This document shows positions 49,494-59,322 of a stretch of DNA of 64,000 bases, in pieces. Position 1 is the first letter of the stretch. The number at the start of each line of letters is the position of its first letter. A program made the translations under genes and the position numbers. A model generated the notes under the pieces. It was given only the letters and a program-made list of their open reading frames with translations. It searched no databases and was not told the origin of the DNA. The stretch comes from Neoroseomonas eburnea (GTDB taxonomy: Bacteria > Pseudomonadota > Alphaproteobacteria > Acetobacterales > Acetobacteraceae): contig NZ_JAAEDL010000021.1 in NCBI RefSeq assembly GCF_018129005.1, positions 31,440 to 95,439 on the forward strand, written 5' to 3'.

Positions 49494-50675
49494 TCACCCC
49501 GCGACGCCCACCGCCCATAGCGCCAGCAACACCACCAATGCCGCGACCCCCTGACACGTCGCGGCCCCCGTCAGGCGCTGCAGCGCGGCCTGCTCCGATG
49601 CGCCTTCCAGCGCGTCGCGTCGAACCAGCCAGTAGTAGTTGTCGTTGGGCAGGATGGCGACAAAGCAGCCGGCACAGATCGCATAGACCGCGAGCGCCGG
49701 CGGCAGGCCAAGATGCGCCACCACCGGTGCTACCAGCGGCCCGAGGGCGGCGAAGGTCGCCATGCTCGACCCCTGCAGCATCTTGAGTGCGGAGGCCGCG
49801 GCAAACAGGCCGAGCACGCCCACGACATGCCCGACCTCGCCCTGCGGCAGCAGGCTCGCCACCGGCACGACGGAGGTCGCCATGAAGCCGAAGGCCCCCG
49901 CCGCGCCCACCAGCAGCATCAACCCCGTGGTGCGCCGCACCGCGCTGTCCACGCATTCCCGCCGCAGATGCGCCGGCGTGCCGAGCCAGGCCGCCACGCC
50001 GGCCATCAGCAACGCGCCCTTGGGCTGGGTGAGGAATCCCAGCAGCGGCACGTCATGCAGCGGCAACAGCCAGCCGGCGAGCAGGGCGCCTGCCAGTACG
50101 CCGAAGGGCGCGAAGCCGGCCCAGTCGCCGCCACCGGCCTGCGCAGTTGCCGGCACGGTGGGTAGCGGGAACAGCCGCAGCCAGGCCTCGCCCGCCAGCA
50201 CCACCGGGACCAGCAGCATCAGGCCCAGCACGTAGATCGACGGGTCGTCGATGCCGAGCGAGGCGCCGACAATCAGCGGCCCGGCCGGCGCCAGCAGCAG
50301 GAAGCCCGCGAAGGCCGCCATGGCCATCGACAGCCGCTGCGCCCCGGCCAGTGGCGCCAGCGCGGCGTAGGCCGTGATGTGGCAGATCATACCCGCCGAG
50401 GCGAAGGGCGCGACATAGCGCACCGCGCCGCCCATCGCCGGCAGGGCGCGATGCGACAGCGACGCCGCGATCAGGAAGGAGGGCAGCAGGATCAGCGCGA
50501 AATCGCCGAGCGAGCGCCCGAAGCCCTGGCCGAAGCGGCGCACCACCTCCTCCGGCGCCAGGCCCGAGCCGATGCCGATGGCGAGCGCGCCCAGCACCAG
50601 CAGCACCGGCAGGGGCAGCGAGATGCCGAGGCCGGCGTTGGCGGCAGGGCGGGTTGCGGCGGCGGTGCTGGACAT
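49494..50675 (-). CDS. GntP-like transporter of organic acids
   Basis: 393 residues, about eleven to twelve membrane segments. The end LQGSSMATFAALGPLVAPVV then YAICAGCFVAILPNDNYYWL resembles the GntP/citrate-proton-symporter family (its Q/G-S-S/A... and N-D-x-Y/F-W motif). A regular internal pattern of glycine-rich segments (ILVL-GALAIGIG, LLLAPAGPLIVGA) fits. It is divergent from the LysR gene 50777, which probably controls it. Substrate is unknown; sugar acids or citrate-like acids are the family's typical cargo. Confidence 0.7.
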   Translation of the reverse strand: MSSTAAATRPAANAGLGISLPLPVLLVLGALAIGIGSGLAPEEVVRRFGQGFGRSLGDFALILLPSFLIAASLSHRALPAMGGAVRYVAPFASAGMICHITAYAALAPLAGAQRLSMAMAAFAGFLLLAPAGPLIVGASLGIDDPSIYVLGLMLLVPVVLAGEAWLRLFPLPTVPATAQAGGGDWAGFAPFGVLAGALLAGWLLPLHDVPLLGFLTQPKGALLMAGVAAWLGTPAHLRRECVDSAVRRTTGLMLLVGAAGAFGFMATSVVPVASLLPQGEVGHVVGVLGLFAAASALKMLQGSSMATFAALGPLVAPVVAHLGLPPALAVYAICAGCFVAILPNDNYYWLVRRDALEGASEQAALQRLTGAATCQGVAALVVLLALWAVGVAG

Positions 50676-50776
50676 GGCGGGGCTCTCCGGTGTGGTGGCA
50701 GGCTAGGCGCCCGGCCTGCCACGGGACACGGCGATTGCGGTTGCAGGCAGATGAGAAGAACTCATCAATAGCGGCG

Positions 50777-51727
50777 ATGGAGAACCTGCCTCCGCTCAAT
50801 GCCCTGCGCGTCTTCGAGGCCGCCGCCCGCCTCGGCGCCTTCAGCCGCGCCGCGGAGGAGCTGTCGGTGACCCAGGGCGCGGTCAGCCGGCAGATCCGGC
50901 TGCTCGAGGACCGGCTCGGCCTGGAACTCTTCCGCCGCGTCGGGCGCCGGGTGCATCTGACGCAGGAAGGCCGCGACTATCACGCCACGGTGCGCGTCGC
51001 TCTGGAGGCGATCGCCGCCAAGACCGCGCAACTCTCGCGCCGCAGCCGGCGCCGGCGCCTCGTGGTCAGCACCGTGCCCTCCTTCGCCGCGAAGTGGCTG
51101 GCGCCGCGCCTCGCCTCCTGGCGGGCCGCCGCGCCCGATATCGATCTGCGCGTCATCGGCGCCTACGAACCCGCCGACTTCGCGCGCGACGGCGTGGACG
51201 CCGCCATCCGCTACGGCCGCGGGCCCTGGCCGGGCCTGCATGTGGAACGCCTCGCGGAGGAGGACCTCTTCCCCGTCTGCGCGCGGGACTTCGCGCGCGA
51301 GCACGGCCTGCGGGGACCGGCCGACCTGCTCCGCGTCACGCTGCTCGACCGCGAGATGACGGAGGGCTGGGCGGAGTGGTTCGCCGCGCAGGGCGTGACG
51401 GGCGCCGATCCCGCGGGACTGGTGCGGCTGCGCGACGCCTCGGCGGCGATCGAGGCGGCGCTCGGCGGGCAGGGTGTGGCGCTGGCGAATACCTCCCTGG
51501 TGATCGGCGACCTCGCGGCCGGGCGGCTGATCCGGCCGGTGGCGGGCAGCCTGGGCTCCGCCTTCGCCTACCACTTCGTTTGTCCCGAGGCGGCGCTCGC
51601 CCGCCCGCCGGTCGCCGCCTTCCGCCGCTGGGTGGTCCAGGCGATGGCGGAGCGGCCGGCCGCCCTCAGCGCGCCGCCCGCGGCGCCAGCGACGCCGCGC
51701 AGGCGGCGAGCGACAGGGCCGACGTGA
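50777..51727 (+). CDS. LysR-family regulator, GcvA-like
   Basis: 316 residues. Helix-turn-helix at ~1-65: NALRVFEAAARLGAFSRAAE, ELSVTQGAVSRQIRLLEDRL. The effector domain is of the GcvA/AmpR branch (RLVVSTVPSFAAKWLAPRLA; VDAAIRYGRGPWPGL). A C-terminal proline/alanine/arginine tail (APPAAPATPRRRR) is not part of the fold. Divergent from the GntP-like gene, 101 bases apart, and the probable regulator of it. Its 3' end overlaps the minus-strand MFS remnant. Confidence 0.9.
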   Translation: MENLPPLNALRVFEAAARLGAFSRAAEELSVTQGAVSRQIRLLEDRLGLELFRRVGRRVHLTQEGRDYHATVRVALEAIAAKTAQLSRRSRRRRLVVSTVPSFAAKWLAPRLASWRAAAPDIDLRVIGAYEPADFARDGVDAAIRYGRGPWPGLHVERLAEEDLFPVCARDFAREHGLRGPADLLRVTLLDREMTEGWAEWFAAQGVTGADPAGLVRLRDASAAIEAALGGQGVALANTSLVIGDLAAGRLIRPVAGSLGSAFAYHFVCPEAALARPPVAAFRRWVVQAMAERPAALSAPPAAPATPRRRRATGPT

Positions 51728-51962
51728 GTGCCAGCGCCACGCTGGCGGCGGCGCTTTCCATCAATCGCCCGAACAGGAACGGCGCCGTGGCCTGGAGCAA
51801 CCGCCCCGGCGCGCCCAGCCAGCCCAGCCTTGCGCCGTAGCCGGCCGGTCCGAACACGGCCATCGGCAGCGTTCCCCTGGCGATGGCCAGCACGCCGTTG
51901 CCCATGCCGTGCAGCACGGCGAAGACCATCGCCGCCGGCGGCAGCGCCTGCGCCGCGCGGCG
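51666..51962 (-). pseudogene. MFS transporter C-terminal remnant
   Basis: The frame reads ALPPAAMVFAVLHGMGNGVL, AIARGTLPMAVFGPAGYGAR, LGWLGAPGRLLQATAPFLFG and ends in a normal stop. This is the last two to three membrane segments of a drug-efflux-type MFS protein (GMGNG-x-x-x-I-A-R-G-T-L-P is a family mark). The other nine segments are missing, and the 5' flank is unrelated, so it is a 3' fragment. Its end overlaps the LysR gene 3' end on the other strand. Confidence 0.65.
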
Positions 51963-52079
51963 CAGGCTACCATTCACGCGGCCGGTCGGCTGCGCGAGCA
52001 CGCGTGGTGCGACTGCGGCCGAAGAAGGAAAGGCGCCGCATATTCCGAGACCGGACCTGCGGCGCGAAGAGGCGGCCGA

Positions 52080-53300
52080 TCATGCGCCCAGTTGCTCGCG
52101 TCTCCCTCGGAACCCCAGAAGCCGGGCGGCCGGCCCGATTGTCCAGCCCTGCACGATGAGCGAGATGACCACGACCACGAAGGCCGACTCGAACAGCAGC
52201 TTCACATCCGTCATCCCCGCGAGCATCGGGATGATGACCAGATAGATTGGTACCCCGCCCCGCAAGCCCACCCAAGAGACGAACGCCGTCTCGCGCAAGG
52301 TGAAGCCGAACGGCAGCAGGCACGCGCTACAGGCAATCGGCCGCGCGACCAGGAGCAGGGTCGCGGTGATGGCGGCAAACACGAACCAAGGGACCGAAAG
52401 GATCGTGTGAGGGGTGGCAAGCAGACCCAGCATGAGGAAGAGCACGATTTGCGCCAGCCAGCCGATTGCTTCGAAGAAGTGCCCGACGGCCGGACCTGAC
52501 CGGTGTTCAGCTGTCCCGACGACGACGCCCGCCAGATAGACGGCGATGAACCCGCTCGCACCGAGGCTCTGCGCAGCACCGAACAGCAGCAGTGCACCCA
52601 TGAGCGCCAGCACGGGGTAAAGCGCGGTCTCCGCCACCAGGCGCCGTAGAACCAGCAGCAGAAGGTAGCCCCCGCCGACGCCGAGCAGCGCACCTCCACC
52701 CATCTCTTTCGCGAAGAGCAGGGCTGCGTGCTCCACCGTGAAACTGCCCGGGGTCAGGACTTGCTGAGTTAAAAGTACGGTCAGGAAGACCGACATCGGG
52801 TCGTTGAGACCGGACTCCACCTCGAGCACGGCCGTGATCCGTTCGGGAAGCGCGAGACCGGCGCGGCGCAGCACCGTTGCTACCGCTGCGGCATCGGTCG
52901 GCGCAAGGATGGACCCAACGAGAAGAGCAATGACCCAAAACGAGTAGGGCAAGGGCGGAGGGGGAAGCAGGGCGAAAACGAGCCCGACCACGCCGGCGGT
53001 GATCGCGACCCCGGCCGTGGCCAGCGCCAGCGCAGGCCATAGCGCGATCTTGAGCATGCTGCGCTTCGTCTTGAGCCCGCCCTCGAACAGGATGACCGCA
53101 AGGGCGACGCTGCCGATCAGGTAGGCGGTCTGGAAATCGTTGAACACGAGGCCAACCGGCCCCTCCTTGCCGAACAGCAGTCCGATTGCCAGGAACACCA
53201 GCAGCAACGGCGTGCCAAAGCGAGCGGAGAAGAGCCCGACAAAGATGCTCAGCAGCCCAAGTGCGCCGGCGAGGAGAATGAGGTGGTGAGCAGCGTCCAT
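52080..53300 (-). CDS. CPA1 cation/proton antiporter, NhaP2/CvrA-like
   Basis: 406 residues with about twelve to thirteen membrane segments. The CPA1 motifs are LFEGGLKTKRSMLKIA, GSILAPTDAAAVATVLRRAG, and VESGLNDPMSVFLTVLLTQQ with the Asp of the ion site. LRGGVPIYLVIIPML near the end is also typical. NhaP2/CvrA proteins have a further C-terminal TrkA-C regulatory domain of ~170 residues, which is missing here, so this is a core-only form. The ATG at 53300 begins the first membrane segment (MDAAHHLILLAGALG). Role: potassium or sodium/proton exchange. Confidence 0.9.
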   Translation of the reverse strand: MDAAHHLILLAGALGLLSIFVGLFSARFGTPLLLVFLAIGLLFGKEGPVGLVFNDFQTAYLIGSVALAVILFEGGLKTKRSMLKIALWPALALATAGVAITAGVVGLVFALLPPPPLPYSFWVIALLVGSILAPTDAAAVATVLRRAGLALPERITAVLEVESGLNDPMSVFLTVLLTQQVLTPGSFTVEHAALLFAKEMGGGALLGVGGGYLLLLVLRRLVAETALYPVLALMGALLLFGAAQSLGASGFIAVYLAGVVVGTAEHRSGPAVGHFFEAIGWLAQIVLFLMLGLLATPHTILSVPWFVFAAITATLLLVARPIACSACLLPFGFTLRETAFVSWVGLRGGVPIYLVIIPMLAGMTDVKLLFESAFVVVVISLIVQGWTIGPAARLLGFRGRREQLGA

Positions 53301-53679
53301 TGCGATTGACTTTCTGTAGGCATGTGACCCGCAGCGCAGCGCTTGCGTGACGCCGAAACCGAGCCGCACGCGGCCAGATCGAACGGCGATGCTGGGATCG
53401 CAATCATTGTCAGGCTTCGTCTACACTACCGGTCAACGGCAGCCGCTCCGAAGTCGACGCGTGACTTGGGGAGAAGCCCCGGCCTATCCGGAAGCGAGGG
53501 GGCTGGTTCGCCTGGCGCTGGTCAGAGTGCAGACCTCGGTGTCGTCGCTCGGCGCTCCCGTGGAGACGTCAGCGCCGATCGGCGGGCGTCTTGGCGTCCG
53601 CCGGCCAGGTGCAGCCACGCGGCGCCAGTGAAGCCGAGGATGCTTCGCAGCGCGGGGCGAGCAGGAGGCTCCAGCGGAG
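53301..53679. other. Intergenic stretch, no gene recognised
   Basis: 379 bases between the antiporter and the end of the TetR gene, both on the minus strand. Only short low-complexity frames are present. The promoter of the antiporter should be at its left end. Confidence 0.35.
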
Positions 53680-54342
53680 TCAGGCTCTGCCATCATCACC
53701 GCTGCCTTTCGGCCGCGACATGCGATAGCGCAGCAGGAAGATTCGGATCGTCTCCTCGATCAGAACCGGAGCCGGTGCCGGAAGATTCTTGCGGCCCATC
53801 ATCCAAGGCCACAGGAAGAAGTCATTGAGCATCCCGGTGAACTGCCGCGCCGCCAGCGTTGGGTTCGGGCAGTCGAGGATGCCCATCGCGGTCAGGTGCG
53901 CGATGTAGCGCGCGAAGCGCTCCGCCTGAGGCTCCATGACGCCCGCAAAGGCCTCCGCGATCCAGGGAAACTGCCGAGAATCGGCCACCACCATGCGCAT
54001 GAAGCCGAGATAGCCCGGGCGCTCGTGCAGCTTCAGGATCGCTCGCGCAATCAGTCGAAGCACCTCCTCGACATCACCCTGGGTTTCGACCCCGGGCGGC
54101 AAGGCATGCTCGAGTTGCCCCGCGAATCTGAGAAGCATCTCACGGAAGATCTCCTCCTTGCTCGCGAACTGATTGTAGAGCGTCCGACGCGCGACGCCCG
54201 CGGCTTCTGCCAGCTCGTCCATGCTGACGGCACCGAAGCCGCGCTCGAGGAAGAGGCGTTCGGCGGCCTCCACGATGGCTTCCCGCGACCCGCCGCGTCG
54301 CACCTTCGGAGCCGCGTCACTCAAAGCTCTGTCGTCAGGCAT
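53680..54342 (-). CDS. TetR-family repressor of the RND efflux pair
   Basis: 220 residues. DNA-binding helices at ~20-65: IVEAAERLFLERGFGAVSMD, ELAEAAGVARRTLYNQFASK (the normal TetR helix-turn-helix). The ligand domain has an AcrR-like C-terminal type (QFTGMLNDFFLWPWMMG). AGGGA upstream fixes the ATG at 54342. The gene is divergent from the RND adaptor, and two matching palindromes lie between the two, so it is very likely the pump repressor. Confidence 0.92.
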   Translation of the reverse strand: MPDDRALSDAAPKVRRGGSREAIVEAAERLFLERGFGAVSMDELAEAAGVARRTLYNQFASKEEIFREMLLRFAGQLEHALPPGVETQGDVEEVLRLIARAILKLHERPGYLGFMRMVVADSRQFPWIAEAFAGVMEPQAERFARYIAHLTAMGILDCPNPTLAARQFTGMLNDFFLWPWMMGRKNLPAPAPVLIEETIRIFLLRYRMSRPKGSGDDGRA

Positions 54343-54356
54343 GGGCGATTCCCTGT

Positions 54357-54398
54357 TGCACTCATTAGTGCATTTTACATTTGCACTCTCGAGTGCAA
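54357..54398. promoter_or_regulatory. Two operator palindromes between tetR and the RND genes
   Basis: TGCACTCATTAGTGCA at 54357-54372 and TTGCACTCTCGAGTGCAA at 54381-54398 share the half-site TGCACT/AGTGCA with a 4-6 base centre. Their centres are 25 bases apart. They sit in the AT-richer divergent promoter, where a TetR repressor would block both genes. Confidence 0.75.
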
Positions 54399-54501
54399 TT
54401 TGATAGCTGTTTAGATGCAAGTCAAGGCCGCCGGCCGGAACGGCACCATCGTCGCAGGCCGGCCGCCTACCTCATCGTTCTCGGCTCAGAAGGGTCCATC
54501 C

Positions 54502-55572
54502 ATGTTCAAGTCTCGGTTTGTGGCGGCAGCGCTGCTCGTGGCGACCGTGGCTGGCTGTGACGACCCTGCGCCGCCGGCACCACGGGCCCGACCCGTGCGG
54601 GTGGTTACGGTCGAAGGCCGGGCGGCGGGCGAGACCATCTCGCTGACCGGCCAGATCCGCGCGAGGGACCAGGGCAGCGTCGCGTTCCGCCTCGACGGGC
54701 GCATGCTCGAACGGCCCGTCAACGTCGGCGATACGCTCCGGCCGGGCGACGTCGTCGCGAGGCTCGATCGGCAAAACCAGGAGAACGCGCTGCGCTCGGC
54801 AAGGGCAGCCCTGTCGGCGGCGGAGGCAGTGCTGACCCAGGCCCGGCTGACCTTCCGGCGCCAGCAGGAACTTCTGCGGGACGGATGGACACCGCGCGCC
54901 CGCTTCGACGACGCGCAGCAGGCGTTGCAATCCGCACAGGCCCAGGTCGACGCCGCGCAGGCGCAGGTTCGGATCGCGGAGGATCATCTCGGCTACACGA
55001 CCCTCTCCGCCGATGTCGCCGGCGCCGTGACTGCGGTCGGCGCCGAACCGGGCGAGGTGGTCCGCGCAGGGCAGATGATCGTGCAGATCGCGCGCGAGGG
55101 CGGCCGCGATGCTGTCTTCGACGTGCCAGAGCAGCTCATCCGCACGGCGCCGCGCGACCCGGAGGTCGAGATCGTGCTCACCGATGATCCCCGGATCAGG
55201 GCCGTCGGCCGCGTGCGGGAGGTGTCGCCGCAGGCGGACCCCGCCACGCGGACCTTCCAGGTCAAGGTCGGCATCATCGACCCGCCCGAGAACATGCGGC
55301 TCGGATCCACGGTCAGCGGCAGCATCCAGCTCGAAGCGCCGCCGGGTGTGAACCTGCCCGCAAGCGCGCTGACGGAGGCGAACGGGCGTCCGGCCGTATG
55401 GGTGGTGGACCCGGAAAGCCGGACCGTATCGCTGCGCAACGTGGAGGTGGCGCGCTTCGACCCCGGTCGCGTCGTCATCTCGCGCGGTCTCGAGGCCGGC
55501 GACGTCGTGGTCACCGCCGGCGTGCAGGTGCTGCGGCCCGGTCAGCGGGTGCGCGTGCAGGGAGCCGTGTGA
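54502..55572 (+). CDS. RND efflux periplasmic adaptor (membrane fusion protein)
   Basis: 356 residues, a lipoprotein with Cys19 in LLVATVAGC. MFP domains in order: barrel-sandwich/lipoyl (SVAFRLDGRMLERPVNVGDT; RPGDVVARLDRQ), a helical hairpin (QENALRSARAALSAAEAVLT), then the beta-barrel (VFDVPEQLIRTAPRDPEVEI) and the membrane-proximal domain ending QVLRPGQRVRVQ. The ATG at 54502 begins the signal peptide. The 29-residue in-frame extension upstream is not one. Its stop overlaps the start of the RND gene (TGATG). Confidence 0.93.
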   Translation: MFKSRFVAAALLVATVAGCDDPAPPAPRARPVRVVTVEGRAAGETISLTGQIRARDQGSVAFRLDGRMLERPVNVGDTLRPGDVVARLDRQNQENALRSARAALSAAEAVLTQARLTFRRQQELLRDGWTPRARFDDAQQALQSAQAQVDAAQAQVRIAEDHLGYTTLSADVAGAVTAVGAEPGEVVRAGQMIVQIAREGGRDAVFDVPEQLIRTAPRDPEVEIVLTDDPRIRAVGRVREVSPQADPATRTFQVKVGIIDPPENMRLGSTVSGSIQLEAPPGVNLPASALTEANGRPAVWVVDPESRTVSLRNVEVARFDPGRVVISRGLEAGDVVVTAGVQVLRPGQRVRVQGAV

Positions 55573-58500
55573 TGCAGCGCTACAACCTGTCCGAATGGGC
55601 GATCCGGCACCGTTCCCTTGTCGCGTACTTCATGCTCATGGTCGCGGTGGCCGGCGTGTACTCGTACCTCCGCCTCGGGCGCAGCGAGGATCCGGAGTTC
55701 ACCATCAAGACCATGGTGGTCCAGGCCGCGTGGCCCGGAGCCACTGTCGCGGACACGCTCCAGCAGATCACCGATCGCCTGGAGCGCACGCTCCAGGAAA
55801 CGCCGAACCTCGACTACCTGCGCAGCTACACGACTGCGGGCCAGACCACGATCTTCGTCAATCTGCGGGACTCCACGCCGGCCTCCCAGGTGCCCGACAT
55901 CTGGTACCAGGTGCGCAAGAAGGTCGGCGATATCCGTCAGACCCTGCCGCGCAGCGTGGTCGGGCCATTCTTCAACGATGAGTTCGGCGACACCTTCGGC
56001 ATCGTCTACGGCTTCACCGCGGACGGCTTCACGCACCGTGAACTGCGCGACTACGTGGATGAGGTTCGCCAGCGCCTCCTCCAGCTGCCGGACATCTCCA
56101 AGGTCGAGGTCCTGGGTGCGCAGGATGAGCGCATCTATGTGGAGTTCTCGACCGAGCGGCTGGCCGGACTCGGCCTCGACCGCTCGGCCCTGATCGAGGC
56201 CCTGCGGGCGCAGAACGCGGTGACGCCCGCCGGCGTTGTGCAGACCGAGGATGAAAAGATCCTTGTGCGGGTGTCCGGCGACTTCAGGTCGGAACAGGAC
56301 ATCCTCTCCGTCAATTTCGTCGCCAATGGCCGAATGCTTCGCCTGGGCGACATCGCGCGCGTGACGCGTGGCCCGGCCGATCCCGCCCAGCCCATGTTCC
56401 GCGTCAATGGACAGGAGGGCATCGGACTCGCCATCGCCATGCGCCAGGGCGGCGATGTCCTCGCCCTCGGGCATGACGTCGAGCGGACGATGGCGGAGAT
56501 CGTCACGGACCTGCCGGTCGGCATCGAAGCCCATCTCGTCGCCGACCAGCCCGTGACCGTCGAGCACGCGGTGCACGAATTCATGGAGGCGCTGTGGGAA
56601 GCCGTCGCCATCGTCCTCGCGGTCAGCCTGCTGAGCCTCGGCCTGCGGGCGGGCGCCGTGGTCGCCCTCGCCATCCCGCTGGTGCTCGGCGTGGTGTTCG
56701 TGGCGATGGAGCTCTTCGGCATCGACCTCCAGCGGATCTCGCTGGGCGCCCTCATCATCGCCCTCGGACTGCTGGTGGATGATGCGATGATCACCGTCGA
56801 GATGATGGTCACGCGGCTGGAGCGCGGCGACGACAAGGAACAGGCCGCGACCTTCGCCTATACCTCGACCGCATTCCCCATGCTGACCGGCACTCTCGTC
56901 ACCGTCGCGGGATTCGTGCCGATCGGCTTCGCGCAGAGCGCCGCTGGCGAATACACCTTCTCGATCTTCGCCGTCGTCGCCATCGCGCTGATCGCGTCCT
57001 GGTTCGTCGCGGTCCTCTTCGCCCCGCTGCTCGGCGTCTGGATCCTGAAGAAGCCGAAGGTGCCGCATTCGGAGGAGCCGGGGCCGATCATGCGCGCCTT
57101 CCGCGGCTTCCTCGTGCTGGCGATGCGCGCGCGCTGGATCACGATCCTGCTGACCTTGGCTCTGTTCGGCGTTTCCCTTTACGGCACGCGCCTCGTCCCG
57201 CAGCAGTTCTTCCCGCCATCGGACCGGCCCGAGTTGCTGGTCGACCTCCAGCTGCCAGAGACGTCCTCGATCCAAGGCACTCGCGAAGTCTCGGCCCGCC
57301 TCGATCAGCTCCTCGCCGGCGACGCGGACGTGGATCACTGGAGCACCTATGTCGGCCGAGGCGCAGTCAGGTTCTACCTGCCCCTCAACGTGCAGTTGCC
57401 GAATGACTTCTTCGCCCAGGCGGTCGTTGTCACCAAGGGCCTGGAACAGCGTGAGCGTGTGCGGGCGCGCCTCGAACAGGCACTGGCGACGGACTTCCCG
57501 AGCGTCGCCGCGCGCGTCTACCCGCTGGAGCTCGGCCCGCCGGTCGGATGGCCACTCCAGTACCGGGTCAGCGGACCCGAGGCGCAGCAGGTGCGCGAGA
57601 TCGCCTGGCAGGTCGCGCAGGTCATGGGCAGCGGTGCGGGCGTCCAGAACATCAACTTCAACTGGATGGAGCCCGCGCGCGCGCTGAGGATCCGCGTCGA
57701 CCAGGACCAGGCCCGCCTGCTCGGCCTGAGCTCCGAGGCTGTGGCGGATGCGCTGAACACCGTCGTGTCCGGCGTGACGGTCACCGAGATGCGGAGCGGC
57801 ATTCGCCTCGTCGACGTCGTGGTTCGCGCCTCTCCGGAGCAGCGCATGTCGCTCTCCACGATTCGAACGCTGCAGGTGCCCCTCTCGAACGGCAGGACCG
57901 TGCCGCTGACCCAGGTCGCCTCCGTCGAGTACGCGCAAGAGTACCCGCTCGTCTGGCGTCGCAACCGGAGAACGACACTGACGGTCCAGGCCGACGTCAC
58001 CGCCGGCATGCTGCCCGCCACGGTCGTGCAGGAGCTGGCCCCACGGATCGCGGAGCTGCGCGCCAGCCTGCCGGAGGGCTATCACATCGCCGTCGGCGGC
58101 ACCGTCGAGGAGAGCGCCAAGGCACAGGGCTCCGTGATCGCGGTGATGCCCTTGATGCTCCTGCTGACGCTCACGGTCCTGATGGTCCAGCTCCAGGGCT
58201 TCAGCCGCCTGTTCCTGGTGCTCAGCGTCGCACCCCTCGGCATCATCGGCGTCGTCGCGGCCCTCCTGCTCTCGGGCAAGCCGCTCGGCTTCGTTGCGAT
58301 GCTCGGCGTGCTGGCGCTGACCGGCATGATCGCGCGCAACTCGGTCGTGCTCATCGATCAGATCGAGACCGAAAGGGCGCATGGAAAGCACCCCTGGGAT
58401 GCCGTGGTGGAGGCCACGATGCACCGCTTCCGCCCGATCCTGCTGACCGCTGCCGCCGCGATCCTCGGCATGATCCCGATCGCGCCGACGATTTTCTGGG

Positions 58501-58706
58501 GGCCGATGGCCTACGCAATCATGGGCGGCCTGGCGGTCGCGACGGTGCTGACCCTCGTCTTCCTGCCGGCCCTCTACGTCGCCTTCTTCCGCATCAGGGA
58601 GCCGGAGGCCGGCCCGGATTCGGTTCAGCCCGAAGCGGCGGCGGAAGCTGCGATCGGTGCCTTCGATGGCCCCCCTGACGCCAGCATTGCTGCGGCCGCA
58701 CGGTGA
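55572..58706 (+). CDS. RND efflux pump inner-membrane transporter
   Basis: 1044 residues, the normal RND length, with twelve membrane segments and two large periplasmic loops. The first segment is MLMVAVAGVYSYLRLGRSED. The proton-relay pair is seen as ALGLLVDDAMITVEMM near 401. The second half has LTGMIARNSVVLIDQIE and FRPILLTAAAAILGMIPIAP. It is nearest the hydrophobe/amphiphile group that exports organic compounds. No outer-membrane factor gene is nearby, so the pump must borrow one. Start fixed by overlap with the adaptor stop. Confidence 0.95.
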   Translation: MQRYNLSEWAIRHRSLVAYFMLMVAVAGVYSYLRLGRSEDPEFTIKTMVVQAAWPGATVADTLQQITDRLERTLQETPNLDYLRSYTTAGQTTIFVNLRDSTPASQVPDIWYQVRKKVGDIRQTLPRSVVGPFFNDEFGDTFGIVYGFTADGFTHRELRDYVDEVRQRLLQLPDISKVEVLGAQDERIYVEFSTERLAGLGLDRSALIEALRAQNAVTPAGVVQTEDEKILVRVSGDFRSEQDILSVNFVANGRMLRLGDIARVTRGPADPAQPMFRVNGQEGIGLAIAMRQGGDVLALGHDVERTMAEIVTDLPVGIEAHLVADQPVTVEHAVHEFMEALWEAVAIVLAVSLLSLGLRAGAVVALAIPLVLGVVFVAMELFGIDLQRISLGALIIALGLLVDDAMITVEMMVTRLERGDDKEQAATFAYTSTAFPMLTGTLVTVAGFVPIGFAQSAAGEYTFSIFAVVAIALIASWFVAVLFAPLLGVWILKKPKVPHSEEPGPIMRAFRGFLVLAMRARWITILLTLALFGVSLYGTRLVPQQFFPPSDRPELLVDLQLPETSSIQGTREVSARLDQLLAGDADVDHWSTYVGRGAVRFYLPLNVQLPNDFFAQAVVVTKGLEQRERVRARLEQALATDFPSVAARVYPLELGPPVGWPLQYRVSGPEAQQVREIAWQVAQVMGSGAGVQNINFNWMEPARALRIRVDQDQARLLGLSSEAVADALNTVVSGVTVTEMRSGIRLVDVVVRASPEQRMSLSTIRTLQVPLSNGRTVPLTQVASVEYAQEYPLVWRRNRRTTLTVQADVTAGMLPATVVQELAPRIAELRASLPEGYHIAVGGTVEESAKAQGSVIAVMPLMLLLTLTVLMVQLQGFSRLFLVLSVAPLGIIGVVAALLLSGKPLGFVAMLGVLALTGMIARNSVVLIDQIETERAHGKHPWDAVVEATMHRFRPILLTAAAAILGMIPIAPTIFWGPMAYAIMGGLAVATVLTLVFLPALYVAFFRIREPEAGPDSVQPEAAAEAAIGAFDGPPDASIAAAAR

Positions 58707-58716
58707 GGGACCAGAG

Positions 58717-59187
58717 ATGGAAATCGATTCAGCCCTGCTGAGCTCGGGTGCGGCGCTTATCGGGGCGCTGATCGGTGGCGGCGCATCACTCGCCGTCGCC
58801 ATCTATACGCAGCGCAATCAGGACCGCCTCCAGCGCATCGCGCAGGAGATCACGAAGCGCGAAGGCCTCTACGCCGAGTTCATGATGAAGGCGTCAAACC
58901 TGCTCATCGAGGCCTATGTCCACGACACTGACGCGGCCGAGCTGACCGAGGGTGGAGAACGGCTCATCGGCATCATCAATCGCATGAGGCTGTTTGCACC
59001 GCCGGACGTCGTGGAGGAGGCGGAGGCCACCCTGAGGGCGATCATCGAGATCTCACTCCGGCCACGCGTCGGGCTGGGGGAACTCGCCAGGGAGGCGCTG
59101 TCGAAGCGACCCGATCCCGATCGGCTTCTCCGGTTCGGCGAGCTGTGTCGCGCCGATCTGGAGAATGTCCGTCGGACCACGGCCTGA
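58717..59187 (+). CDS. Small membrane-anchored protein of unknown function
   Basis: 156 residues. One hydrophobic segment near the N-terminus (LLSSGAALIGALIGGGASLA) is followed by a charged, helical, probably coiled-coil cytoplasmic part (QRNQDRLQRIAQEITKREGL; EAEATLRAIIEISLRPRVGL). It starts 10 bases after the RND stop, so it may be part of the same transcript. No family is recognised. An earlier ATG in frame at 58657 would overlap the RND end. Confidence 0.7.
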   Translation: MEIDSALLSSGAALIGALIGGGASLAVAIYTQRNQDRLQRIAQEITKREGLYAEFMMKASNLLIEAYVHDTDAAELTEGGERLIGIINRMRLFAPPDVVEEAEATLRAIIEISLRPRVGLGELAREALSKRPDPDRLLRFGELCRADLENVRRTTA

Positions 59188-59322
59188 AGCGGGACGTGAC
59201 CGCGATGCACGATCCCTTTCGTACCGATGGTTCCCGACGCGCGAGGCACAAGGCTCTCGCGCCGGCCCGTTCACCATCCTGCGTCCCGCAACGGAGGACG
59301 CAGCAGCAGCGGAGCGAACGCA

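Noticed and set aside
55542..58802. 1086-codon open frame on the minus strand opposite the RND transporter
   Set aside because: It is the antisense shadow of a GC-rich gene. Its product is a run of D, R, H, E and G with no domain.
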